Of a stretch of DNA of 64,000 nt, positions 1 to 7,828 are shown in pieces (the first letter of the stretch is position 1; every line of letters starts with the position of its first letter). The stretch spans positions 2,108,001 through 2,172,000 of the forward strand of contig NZ_CP171363.1 in NCBI RefSeq assembly GCF_046523945.1, written 5' to 3'. The position numbers and the translations under genes are program-made. Below the pieces are notes generated by a model. The model was not told the DNA's origin and did no database searches. It worked only from the letters and a program-made list of their open reading frames with translations. Source of the stretch: Faucicola mancuniensis. GTDB lineage: Bacteria; Pseudomonadota; Gammaproteobacteria; Pseudomonadales; Moraxellaceae.

Positions 1-284
1 GCAGTTAAATCAAAAATAGATTCGCCGTTTTCATTGGCTCGGTTGATGATTTTGTCGTCAATGTCGGTGATATTTCGCACGTAATTGACATCAAACCCAA
101 GCTGTTTTAACCAGCGAAAAATCACATCAAAACTCACCATGACACGAGCATGACCAATGTGGCAATAATCGTAAACCGTCATGCCACAAACGTACATACC
201 GACTTTGCCTTGTTCAATCGGCATAAATGGCTGTTTTTGGGCGGTCATGGTGTTGTAAAGGTGTAAATTGTTCATGTCATTCAT
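1..284 (-). CDS. cysS: Cysteinyl-tRNA synthetase, N-terminal part (runs off window)
   Basis: The gene enters the window from its 5' end on the minus strand and leaves at base 1, so only about 94 residues are visible. The translation starts MNDMNNLHLYNT and contains GMTVYDYCHIGHAR, the class I synthetase HIGH motif together with the zinc-ligand Cys region of CysRS, followed by NYVRNITDIDDKIINRA, which is highly typical of this enzyme. The enzyme charges tRNA-Cys with cysteine in the cytoplasm. I chose the ATG at 284-282, preceded by an AAAAGG-like ribosome site; an in-frame ATG three codons later is the alternative. The gene is divergent from nothing close by, and the IS982-type element lies about 140 bases upstream. 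Confidence 0.95.
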   Translation of the reverse strand, partial: MNDMNNLHLYNTMTAQKQPFMPIEQGKVGMYVCGMTVYDYCHIGHARVMVSFDVIFRWLKQLGFDVNYVRNITDIDDKIINRANENGESIFDLT

Positions 285-422
285 GGGCGTGCCTTTTCAA
301 TTATATTTGTAAAATTTGTAAAATTAAACCGTTTATCATAACCAATTTTTGTGAAAAATGCTATAATTAACCTCAATTCGATATAAAAAATCATTTAACT
401 TATTGAAAAAATATAAACAAAT

Positions 423-1390
423 AAGAAACCTACAATAAAGAATACCCCAACAGGACATTTTTTAATGTAGGCTTCTTTGTTTGATGACAATAAGCAATCA
501 ACCCTGCCAACAAATTACTCATAAACCCAACATAACTACGATGCCTTGAATGCTCAATTTGACACATATTCTTTAACTCATCAAACACAGTTTCAATCAA
601 AAAACGGCGTTTAAGCAATCGTCTATTTAACCATGAAATATCTTTAGATTTCATATTCTTTTTAACATTCGTGATTAACTCAATATCTAAATGCTCATCA
701 AGCCAATCTGTCAATGATTTATCAATATAACCTTTATCAGCAAAGAGTTTACCAAAAACATGAGATTCACAAAGTCTTTTCACAGGTTGCCTATCATCAA
801 CATTGCCTTTGGTTACGGTTAGATTGACCAATTCACCTTTATCATTGATAATGACGTGTAGTTTAAAGCCAAAAAACCACCCCATACTGCTTTTACCTCG
901 CTGTGCTGTTTCTGCAAATACTTTGTTGCGGTTGATACGGTGATTATCACATACGGCTAAACTGGTTGAGTCAATGTAGTTTATGCCTGTGCAGTTGTTT
1001 TGCATGAGAGATTGTAGGTAGTCACACATGGGAACTATTGCTTTTTCCATGAGTTCTACCATTCTTGTGTAGCTTGGTAGGTTTGGAAAGGCAGGTTTTA
1101 GCCATTGGGTGAGGTAGTTGTAGTAGAAGGCTTTAAATTCTCTGTATTTTATTTGGTGAAATACTACCAATATGGTGATGATTTCTGATAAACTAATACG
1201 GCATGGTTTGTTTCGTGTTTTTTTACTGCTTTTGCTCTTTTGGGTTAGCATTTTCTTCTGTTGTTCGTTTGTGTATGTTTTGCAATAGTCGTCTATGTGG
1301 CAGTATAGTGCTTCGAGGTTGTCCATGTAAGAAGTCCTTGTTAGGGTTGTTTGTGGTGAATTTACTTTAACATATTGGGCTTCTTTTTTT
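423..1390 (-). mobile_element. IS982-family insertion sequence
   Basis: A single transposase gene fills almost the whole element. The outer ends show a short imperfect inverted repeat: AAGAAACCTACAAT near 423 and, on the other strand, AAGAAGCCCAATAT near 1390. I could not find a convincing target-site duplication because both flanks are A/T runs, so the exact ends are approximate by several bases. A second inverted copy of the left end (TGTAGGCTTCTT at 466-477) lies inside the transposase 3' end and could form a hairpin. The right end lies about 60 bases before the start of the WG-repeat gene, so it may supply or remove that gene's promoter. Confidence 0.7.
430..1326 (-). CDS. IS982-family transposase
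   Basis: The 298-residue protein has a DDE-type catalytic layout: Asp in YIDSTSLAVCDNHR (about residue 118), Asp in LFADKGYIDKSL (about 195), and Glu in RRFLIETVFDELKN (about 245). The stretch SSMGWFFGFKLHVIIND and the ending with HSRHRSYVGFMSNLLAGLIAYC are characteristic of IS982-type transposases. It would cut and paste its own element by acting on the terminal inverted repeats. Length matches the family (about 290-300) and the reading frame is uninterrupted, so it may be active. It reads toward cysS, against the direction of the downstream WG-repeat gene. Confidence 0.88.
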   Translation of the reverse strand: MDNLEALYCHIDDYCKTYTNEQQKKMLTQKSKSSKKTRNKPCRISLSEIITILVVFHQIKYREFKAFYYNYLTQWLKPAFPNLPSYTRMVELMEKAIVPMCDYLQSLMQNNCTGINYIDSTSLAVCDNHRINRNKVFAETAQRGKSSMGWFFGFKLHVIINDKGELVNLTVTKGNVDDRQPVKRLCESHVFGKLFADKGYIDKSLTDWLDEHLDIELITNVKKNMKSKDISWLNRRLLKRRFLIETVFDELKNMCQIEHSRHRSYVGFMSNLLAGLIAYCHQTKKPTLKNVLLGYSLL

Positions 1391-1705
1391 TAGTTTTTTC
1401 TTATGTCGAATTCAGGTTAATTAACGTATTAATTGTTAAAGGAATAGACATGAAATTTTTAAGTGTGATAGTTGCTTTGTTGTGTGCCAATTTCGCCTTT
1501 GCCGATAGCGAATTGACCCAACAAGAAAAAGCGTTTGGCTGTGTCAAACCAAAAACCGAACAAAAATTTGATTATGTTGAATGTATCAACCAAAAAAACT
1601 TTGCGATTGTTGGCAATATTGTACAAACACCGCATGGTGATTTTCCTTATCCGCTCGGATTGGTGGATAATAACGGCAAACTAATTTTACCAAATGAATA
1701 TCATG

Positions 1706-2607
1706 TGTAAGAACCTCAAGCGTTATTTACACTTTGTTTAAAATAAAACTCCAACCACTCATAAGGAGTAAAGGTTTGAGTTTTGCCAGTAATATCATCT
1801 TTTTTAGTTAAAGATGAATGGGGTTTAACGGTATTATAGAAATTAAGAAATCTTGTTAATTCTTGCTTTCTATGTTCACTACCTGTAAATTCACATTGTT
1901 CATGCCACATTTCCATGAGCGTACGTATTACTCGTTCTGCTTTACCATTGGTTTGTGGTTTGGCAACTTTGGTGAATTTCTGATTGATGTTGTTATTATA
2001 ACAGGCTTTGACAAATTCATGGTCTTTTGTGCCTTTATATTCTGTGCCATTGTCAGAATAAATCACCTCAATCGTATAAGGGCAAGGTTTAATAACTTGT
2101 TCTGTCAGAAACTTAGCCGCACTAAAAGCTGTTTTGTCTGGCATAATACAAGCATACAGTTCACGAGAATAATCATCAATGGCAACAAACAGATATTCTC
2201 TAGGGCTGTTGCTATTTTGTCCTTTGAGCAGTGGTAGGCGTTTTGTATCTACGTGTACCATCTCACCAGGATAGGATTTATTATAACGCTTGGCTTGTTT
2301 TTTGAGTTTGTCTTGTATACTCTTTTCAACTTTAGCTAAGCGTTTAATGCCAAATTTCGCTTGTTTAAAGCGATTATTGACACTGGTTTGTGGTTTTAGT
2401 AACTTCACTCTGGCAAGTTTCAATACCTTGTAGATTGTTGGTCTTGATACTTTGTATTCTTCAGCAAGTGATGTTACGCTTTGTTTGTTTTGATGATAGG
2501 CTATCCAAATAGCTTCTCTTTCAAACGGTAGCAGTCTGGTGTTTTTATGTATGTTCATTTGCAGTATTTTATCCTAAATACTGTAAATAACGCTAGGATA
2601 TCTTACA
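1706..2607 (-). mobile_element. IS481-type insertion sequence, 902 bp, complete
   Basis: The ends are a 26-base imperfect inverted repeat (1706-1731 and 2582-2607) that begins TGTAAGA and contains the shared inner block AGCGTTATTTACA. A 7-base direct repeat TATCATG flanks it exactly (1699-1705 and 2608-2614) as the target-site duplication. The single transposase frame is intact. Intact ends, intact duplication and clean restoration of the host gene on excision in silico all point to a recent insertion. Confidence 0.9.
1716..2558 (-). CDS. IS481-family transposase (rve integrase core)
   Basis: The 280-residue protein starts with a helix-turn-helix (about residues 12-55, with SVTSLAEEYKVSRPTIYKVL) and continues with an rve integrase core. 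The catalytic triad is visible: Asp in GEMVHVDTKRLP (about 103), Asp in EVIYSDNGTEYKG (about 168), and Glu in PQTNGKAERVIRTLMEMW (about 208). A C-terminal YNTVKPHSSL block is typical of IS481 and IS3 relatives. It mobilises the surrounding 902-base element. It is full length and has no internal stop. It lies antisense to the gene it interrupts. Confidence 0.9.
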   Translation of the reverse strand: MNIHKNTRLLPFEREAIWIAYHQNKQSVTSLAEEYKVSRPTIYKVLKLARVKLLKPQTSVNNRFKQAKFGIKRLAKVEKSIQDKLKKQAKRYNKSYPGEMVHVDTKRLPLLKGQNSNSPREYLFVAIDDYSRELYACIMPDKTAFSAAKFLTEQVIKPCPYTIEVIYSDNGTEYKGTKDHEFVKACYNNNINQKFTKVAKPQTNGKAERVIRTLMEMWHEQCEFTGSEHRKQELTRFLNFYNTVKPHSSLTKKDDITGKTQTFTPYEWLEFYFKQSVNNA

Positions 2608-3371
2608 TATCATGCAATAACTTATCCACGAGAATGGGGTTATGACTATACGACTTCATCAGAAACTTTACCAGATGGCTTGATTATCGTTGTCAAACGT
2701 GATTTAAACGAAAATCCCATGTTTGGTAACTTGGGCGTTACCGAGCAACATGGTTTGGTGAATCCCAAAGGCGAATTTGTCGTGCCATTGGGTGAATATG
2801 ACGAGATTTTTGAATTTTATGACAATGGCTTAATCAGCGTGCTTAAAAATGACAAATATGGTTTTATCAACACCAAAGGTGAAATTGCGATTCCCTTAAT
2901 GTATGATGATACCAATGGTGGCTTTCATCAGGGTTTGGCAAGTGTTGAAAAGAATGGCAAATTTGGCATGATTGATGTCAAAAACCAAACGGTGATTCCT
3001 TTTGATTATGATAATCTAAAAATACTGGAAAATTTGGACGGTAATATTTATTTTGAAGCCACCAAAAATGACAAATCAGCACTGCTTAATCCACAAAATC
3101 AAACGATAACAAAATATGAATACGATTTCATCAGCCCCATTTATCGCTCCGAGTTTTTTATTGTAAAACAGGGTAAAAAACATGGGGTGATTGACAATAC
3201 AGGTAAAATTATTGTGCCGATTGAGTATGATTTTATAGATGACACGCTACAAAGCACTGACCCGTATAATTTTGATTTGTCACAAGACTATATCCGAGCC
3301 AGTCAAGATGATAAAGATTATTTATTTGACAAAATGGGTAAACAAGTTAAACAAAAATAAAGGAAAAAAAC

Positions 3372-5084
3372 ATGATTATTGGTATTGATTTAGGTACAAC
3401 CAACAGCCTTGTCGGTGTTTGGCAAGACGGCAAAGCGGTGCTAATCCCCAATGCGTTGGGCGAATATTTAACGCCATCAGTGGTGAGTATTGACAAAAAT
3501 GGGGCTGTTTTGACAGGCAAAATCGCCAAAGAACGCCTTGTCAGCCACCCCAACCAAACGGCTCACACTTTTAAACGCTTTATGGGTAGCCAAAAAGTTT
3601 ATACTTTGGCAAATCAACGCTTTAGCCCAGAAGAATTGTCCGCATTGATTTTAAAATCGTTAAAAGCCGATGCCGAAAGTTATCTTGGCGAAACGGTAAC
3701 AGAAGCGGTGATTACCGTGCCTGCCTATTTTAACGACACCCAACGCCAAGCCACCAAAAACGCCGCTCAACTGGCAGGCTTGACCGTCAAACGCTTGCTC
3801 AATGAACCAACGGCAGGGGCGATGGCGTATGGCTTGCACCATGCCAAAGATGAACAAAAATTTTTGGTGTTGGACTTGGGCGGTGGTACGTTTGATGTAA
3901 CCTTGCTTGAGTTGTTTGCAGGCGTGATGGAAGTGCGTGCGTCCGCAGGCGATAATGTGTTGGGTGGTGAAGATTTTACCCAAATTTTAATCAAAGGTTT
4001 TATGGATTATCAAGCCAAAACCCACCAAACCACCACCGATTTTTGGCAAGATTATCAAGCCTTGTTATACGACCAAGCCGAAATGTTAAAAAAACAGCTA
4101 AGCACCCAAAATACAGGCAAAATGAGCTTGACGGTTGATAACCAAACTTATGAATGGCAAACAAATATTGACGAATTTACCGAATTGAGCGAACCTTTGT
4201 TAGAGCGGTTTAAAGCACCGATTGAGCGAGCGGTGCGTGATGCCAAAATCCGTGTCAAAGAGCTTGATGAAGTGGTGTTAGTCGGCGGTGCAACGCGTAT
4301 GAGCGTTTTTCGTGCCTTGACGACCCGTTTGCTTAAACGCTTTCCATCAATCAACCTAAATCCCGATGAAACCATCGCCATCGGTGCGGTGATACAGGCG
4401 GGTTTGGTCGCTGATGATATCGCCCTTGATGAGATGATTTTGACCGATGTCGCCCCATATTCGCTGGGCGTGGACACCAGTATTCAGATTAATGAACATC
4501 ATTTGCAAAACGGCATTTTTTCGCCGATTATTGAACGAAATACCATCATTCCGACCAGTAAAGTCAAAAATTTTACCCCTGCACACGACAACCAAACCGA
4601 AGTCAATTTTAACATTTATCAAGGCGAAGCCAGACTGGTCGCCGACAATATTAAACTGGGTGAATTAACGGTCGCCATTCCCAAAAAATACCACGGCAAA
4701 GCTACGCAATTACCGATAGATGTCCGCTTTTCTTATGATGTCAATGGTTTGTTAGAAGTGGATATCGACTTTGCAGGAGAAACCGCCAACATCAGCATTG
4801 AAAACGGTACAAAACAGCTATCCGCAGAAGAATTGCAAGCGTCCAAAGACAAATTGTCATTGTTAAAAATCCACCCACGAGATGACGCAAAAAACCGTCA
4901 TATCTTGGCTCGTGCCGAACGTCTGTACGCTCAGCGATTGGGCTTTGACCGTGAACGCTTAAATTATCTGATTACTTGGTACGAAAGTATGCTAGAGAGC
5001 CAAGACCTTGATAAAATCCGCCATGCCAACAGCGAAATGCTTGCCAAACTTGACGAAATTGAAAATCATGATGATTATTTTTAA
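3372..5084 (+). CDS. hscC: Hsp70-family chaperone HscC
   Basis: The 570-residue protein has the full Hsp70 nucleotide-binding domain: IGIDLGTTNS (3-12), AVITVPAYFNDTQR (112-125), LDLGGGTFDV (167-176) and VVLVGGATRM (301-310). The substrate-binding part follows from about residue 385. It lacks the long C-terminal lid and tail of DnaK (about 640 residues), matching HscC (Hsc62) in length. HscC-type chaperones work with a dedicated J-domain partner, and the next gene supplies one. It starts 11 bases after the WG-repeat frame, behind a clear AAAGGA site, so the interrupted gene upstream may affect its transcription. I see no missing ATPase residue. Confidence 0.88.
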   Translation: MIIGIDLGTTNSLVGVWQDGKAVLIPNALGEYLTPSVVSIDKNGAVLTGKIAKERLVSHPNQTAHTFKRFMGSQKVYTLANQRFSPEELSALILKSLKADAESYLGETVTEAVITVPAYFNDTQRQATKNAAQLAGLTVKRLLNEPTAGAMAYGLHHAKDEQKFLVLDLGGGTFDVTLLELFAGVMEVRASAGDNVLGGEDFTQILIKGFMDYQAKTHQTTTDFWQDYQALLYDQAEMLKKQLSTQNTGKMSLTVDNQTYEWQTNIDEFTELSEPLLERFKAPIERAVRDAKIRVKELDEVVLVGGATRMSVFRALTTRLLKRFPSINLNPDETIAIGAVIQAGLVADDIALDEMILTDVAPYSLGVDTSIQINEHHLQNGIFSPIIERNTIIPTSKVKNFTPAHDNQTEVNFNIYQGEARLVADNIKLGELTVAIPKKYHGKATQLPIDVRFSYDVNGLLEVDIDFAGETANISIENGTKQLSAEELQASKDKLSLLKIHPRDDAKNRHILARAERLYAQRLGFDRERLNYLITWYESMLESQDLDKIRHANSEMLAKLDEIENHDDYF

Positions 5085-5121
5085 TTTTTTTAAATAATCA
5101 ATCTAAATTTTTGGGAAAAAT

Positions 5122-7140
5122 ATGAATAATTGTTGGCAAATATTGCAAATTGAACCCACCGCAGATGAAAAAGCCATCAAAAAAGCCTATGCCGTTTTGT
5201 TAAAACACAACAAACCAGACAAAAATCCACAAGGCTTTCAACAACTGCGAGAAGCCTACGAAACCGCCTTAAATGAGCGGTATTGGTACGCCGATGATGA
5301 AGATGACGATGAATATGACAGCGATGATGATTTTGCCGAAAACATTGCCGATGATATGCTTGATAAAGTTGCCATTGATAAAACGGTCATTGACAATCAA
5401 AATTTTGCACCGCCCATTTCATCAACCATTGAGCCAATCAGCTATGCTTACGCCCCAGTTCATCAAGTGGCTAACGCTACAACGGACGTAAATCATGAAG
5501 ATGGTTTTAATGAAGATAACTCTGTTGAAGATACTGAAGCTACTTCATCAACCATTGAGCCAATCAGCTATGCTTACGCCCCAGTTCATCAAGTGGCTAA
5601 CGCTACAACGGACGTAAATCATGAAGATGGTTTTAATGAAGATAACTCTGTTGAAGATACTGAAGCTACTTCATCAACCATTGAGCCAATCAGCTATGCT
5701 TACGCCCCAGTTCATCAAGTGGCTAACGCTACAACGGACGTAAATCATGAAGATGGTTTTAATGAAGATAACTTTGTTGAAGATACTGAAGCTACTGAAG
5801 AAGATTTTGATAGCTTTGATGACGAAAATTTGCCACGTTGGACAGCGATTTGGCACAATCAAAATGACCATGAACTTGTCAAAACCCTTGTCGCCCAGTT
5901 TGGGGAATTAAACGAACAATCTTTTGATTTTGTGCATGATTATGAAGTGGCATTGCTACAATTTTTGGCATATCAAGAGCCGATTTTTCCACAAAGTTAT
6001 CAAACTAGTTTTGACTATTTTGCTTGGCAAAATTATTTAAACAGTTGGCAAATTGACAATTATCCGTGGTTTTATTTAAAGCAACTTGATGATAATTATC
6101 AAGATTTTGGCAAATTTGGCCAACAAAACATTGATACGATTTTGGCAGTCAATTATCCGCATATTTACAAAAGTTGGGATTTGGATAGATTTAACCGTTT
6201 TAAATTTTTAAAAAATCTTAACAGTTTGCCACAGCTAGCCTATGAATTAAGCCAGCTAAATGCTGCTATAGACAGAGCGACACGCCATTATTTAAGCTAC
6301 ACAAGCCATAGCCCTGTATTAGATACGCTTAATAATTTACAACAAGATGTCAAACTTAAACAGCTTAATGCATGGGTATTTGACAAAGTCTTTGGTGTTA
6401 AAACGATAGCTTTGTTGATTGCTGTCTTTGCCATTTTAACCGTCATCGGTGGCTTGGTTTTTGGTGATTGGGTGTATGTTTATAGCAATTTGGGCTTGTT
6501 GTTGATAGGTGTGTTAGTGTGGTTTGGGTTTTGGCAAATGGTTTTTTGGTTTTTGGCAAGACCTGACAAATTTACCTTGGACTTGAGCGACCCTGAGCTG
6601 TATCGTGGGTTGCTTGGGGCGAGTAGTTTGGTGTTTATCGGTTTTTATGGAAAATGGGGTAACCAAGCCGACAACTGGGCGACATCGCTACACCAATCAG
6701 GCTATTATTTTGCCCATATTGCAGGTATGCTGGCGTTGGGCTTGTTGGTCTATGCCGAGCAACAAAAAATCCTACCCAACACACTTTTGACCGCTTCACG
6801 AGCCTTTACGCTTATGGTGGTGGCGTTGGGCGTGCCGTTATTTGCTATGAGCATTGGCTTGGCTGGCAAAAACGAATTTATGACGATTATGGCGATTTCG
6901 CCTTGGATTTGGTGGATTTATGCCTTGCCAAGCATTGCCTATCGCTTTAAAATTTTTAACCATGAATTTATCATCAGGCTGTTATATGTCGTTCATCAAT
7001 TTGTTGGCTTTTTTTTAGGGGCATTTTTGCTTATTTTATTGTTAAATCTGCACCTTGTGGGCTATGGCTTAGCAGGCGTGGGCTTGTTTTTAATCGGTCT
7101 GGTTCATGCGTATTGGATTAGAACTGACAAATTTTTATAA
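5122..7140 (+). CDS. J-domain protein with tandem repeats and a polytopic membrane C-terminus (HscC partner)
   Basis: Residues 1-55 form a DjlB/DjlC-like J-domain (NCWQILQIEPTADEKAIKKA, then a helix ending GFQQLREAYETAL). The HPD triad that stimulates Hsp70 ATPase is altered: the loop reads KHNKPDKNP, giving Lys-Pro-Asp. An acidic stretch (DDEDDDEYDSDDD, about 55-70) precedes three copies of a 42-residue repeat (residues 100-225), and a soluble segment follows. From about residue 427 there are seven or eight hydrophobic segments ending near the C-terminus. It likely recruits HscC to the inner membrane. In E. coli hscC is also linked to J-domain genes, which supports the pairing. The start follows a GGGAAAAAT site 37 bases after hscC. 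Confidence 0.75.
   Translation: MNNCWQILQIEPTADEKAIKKAYAVLLKHNKPDKNPQGFQQLREAYETALNERYWYADDEDDDEYDSDDDFAENIADDMLDKVAIDKTVIDNQNFAPPISSTIEPISYAYAPVHQVANATTDVNHEDGFNEDNSVEDTEATSSTIEPISYAYAPVHQVANATTDVNHEDGFNEDNSVEDTEATSSTIEPISYAYAPVHQVANATTDVNHEDGFNEDNFVEDTEATEEDFDSFDDENLPRWTAIWHNQNDHELVKTLVAQFGELNEQSFDFVHDYEVALLQFLAYQEPIFPQSYQTSFDYFAWQNYLNSWQIDNYPWFYLKQLDDNYQDFGKFGQQNIDTILAVNYPHIYKSWDLDRFNRFKFLKNLNSLPQLAYELSQLNAAIDRATRHYLSYTSHSPVLDTLNNLQQDVKLKQLNAWVFDKVFGVKTIALLIAVFAILTVIGGLVFGDWVYVYSNLGLLLIGVLVWFGFWQMVFWFLARPDKFTLDLSDPELYRGLLGASSLVFIGFYGKWGNQADNWATSLHQSGYYFAHIAGMLALGLLVYAEQQKILPNTLLTASRAFTLMVVALGVPLFAMSIGLAGKNEFMTIMAISPWIWWIYALPSIAYRFKIFNHEFIIRLLYVVHQFVGFFLGAFLLILLLNLHLVGYGLAGVGLFLIGLVHAYWIRTDKFL
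5419..5796 (+). repeat. Three in-frame 126-bp tandem repeats in the J-protein gene
   Basis: Copies lie at 5419-5544, 5545-5670 and 5671-5796. Copies one and two are identical and copy three differs by one base (TCT to TTT, Ser to Phe). The unit encodes 42 residues starting SSTIEPISYAYAPVHQ and ending in an acidic stretch DNSVEDTEAT. Because 126 is a multiple of three, gain or loss of a unit keeps the frame. Near-identity at DNA level implies recent expansion. Confidence 0.97.
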
Positions 7141-7155
7141 AAACGGAGAAAAAAT

Positions 7156-7743
7156 ATGGGTAATCGTTTATCAAAAATCTACACACGCATAGGCGATGAC
7201 GGCACAACAGGCATGGCGGACGGCTCGCGTCTTACCAAATCGGACTTACGCTTTGACACGATGGGCGTGGTGGATAATCTGAACGCCCAAATTGGTTTGT
7301 TACAAGCGGTGGTAAACCGTCAAAACAATGCCAAATCTGACGATTTTTGTCAAAAAATCAATGCACAAATCAGCCAAATTCAGCACAAATTATTTAACAT
7401 TGGCGGTGAAATCGCCTTGCCAAACCATGCCGAAATTGGCTATGTCGCTATCAATTCGGACGATGTTGTTACGCTTGAAAACTGGATTGATGACTATAAC
7501 CAAAACTTGCCTTATTTAAAAGAATTTATCTTGCCAGCAGGTTCAGAAGCGACTTGTCAAGCCCATATCACTCGCTGTTTGGCGCGTGATAGCGAACGAT
7601 TGTTAATCAAATTAAACGAACGAGATAACAACATTAACCAAAGCACACGGCAATATATCAATCGTTTATCCGATTTTTTATTTGTATTGGCACGAGTCAT
7701 TGCAAGGCTTGATGGAGGTACAGAAGTGATTTGGCAAAAATAA
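7156..7743 (+). CDS. PduO-type cob(I)alamin adenosyltransferase
   Basis: The 195-residue cytoplasmic enzyme transfers the adenosyl group of ATP to cob(I)alamin, making coenzyme B12. The N-terminal signature SKIYTRIGDDGTTGMADGSR (the ATP-binding TRxGDxGxT motif) is at about residues 5-24. The C-terminal helix carries ARDSERLLIKLNE and INRLSDFLFVLAR, both hallmarks of the PduO/MMAB fold. Length is typical. It starts 15 bases after the J-protein gene with a CGGAG ribosome site, so it is probably in the same operon, although no functional link to the chaperones is obvious. A BtuB-like receptor at 44.6 kb would fit B12 import and use. Confidence 0.9.
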   Translation: MGNRLSKIYTRIGDDGTTGMADGSRLTKSDLRFDTMGVVDNLNAQIGLLQAVVNRQNNAKSDDFCQKINAQISQIQHKLFNIGGEIALPNHAEIGYVAINSDDVVTLENWIDDYNQNLPYLKEFILPAGSEATCQAHITRCLARDSERLLIKLNERDNNINQSTRQYINRLSDFLFVLARVIARLDGGTEVIWQK

Positions 7744-7776
7744 TTCTTGTTGAAAATCATGGTTTAAATTTTGGAT

Positions 7777-7815
7777 AAAAAAATACCCAACAATTTTAAG
7801 GTTAGGTATTTTTTT
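7777..7815. terminator. Bidirectional rho-independent terminator
   Basis: An A-run, the stem TACCCAAC / GTTAGGTA with a 9-base loop, and a T-run lie between the convergent adenosyltransferase and ppiD genes. The A/T flanks let it work in both directions. Confidence 0.85.
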
Positions 7816-7828
7816 GTTGTTAATGGCT

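Larger units (their letters stand above)
1450..3360 (+). pseudogene. Secreted WG-repeat protein gene split by an IS element
   Basis: The gene is in two parts, 1450-1705 and 2615-3360. Removing the IS at 1706-2607 and one copy of the 7-base duplication TATCATG restores one open frame of 333 codons across the junction (ending part one ...LPNEYH, part two starting AITYPREWGYDY). Residues 1-18 (MKFLSVIVALLCANFAFA) are a Sec signal peptide. The rest holds WG-type repeats of about 30-40 residues, such as GLVNPKGEFVVPLGEYDEI, YGFINTKGEIAIPLMYDD and FGMIDVKNQTVIPFDYDN. WG repeats form beta-rich binding scaffolds; the ligand is unknown. The 3' part ends 11 bases before hscC, suggesting one operon. The insertion leaves a 5' piece ending inside the IS and a 3' piece without signal peptide, so the product is most likely lost. 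Confidence 0.85.

Noticed and set aside
466..477. Inner inverted copy of the IS982 left end as the true end
   Set aside because: It lies within the transposase coding sequence, so the element cannot end there; it is kept only as a hairpin.
5419..5796. Regular repeats as a CRISPR array
   Set aside because: The 126-base units are contiguous without spacers and are in frame within a coding gene.
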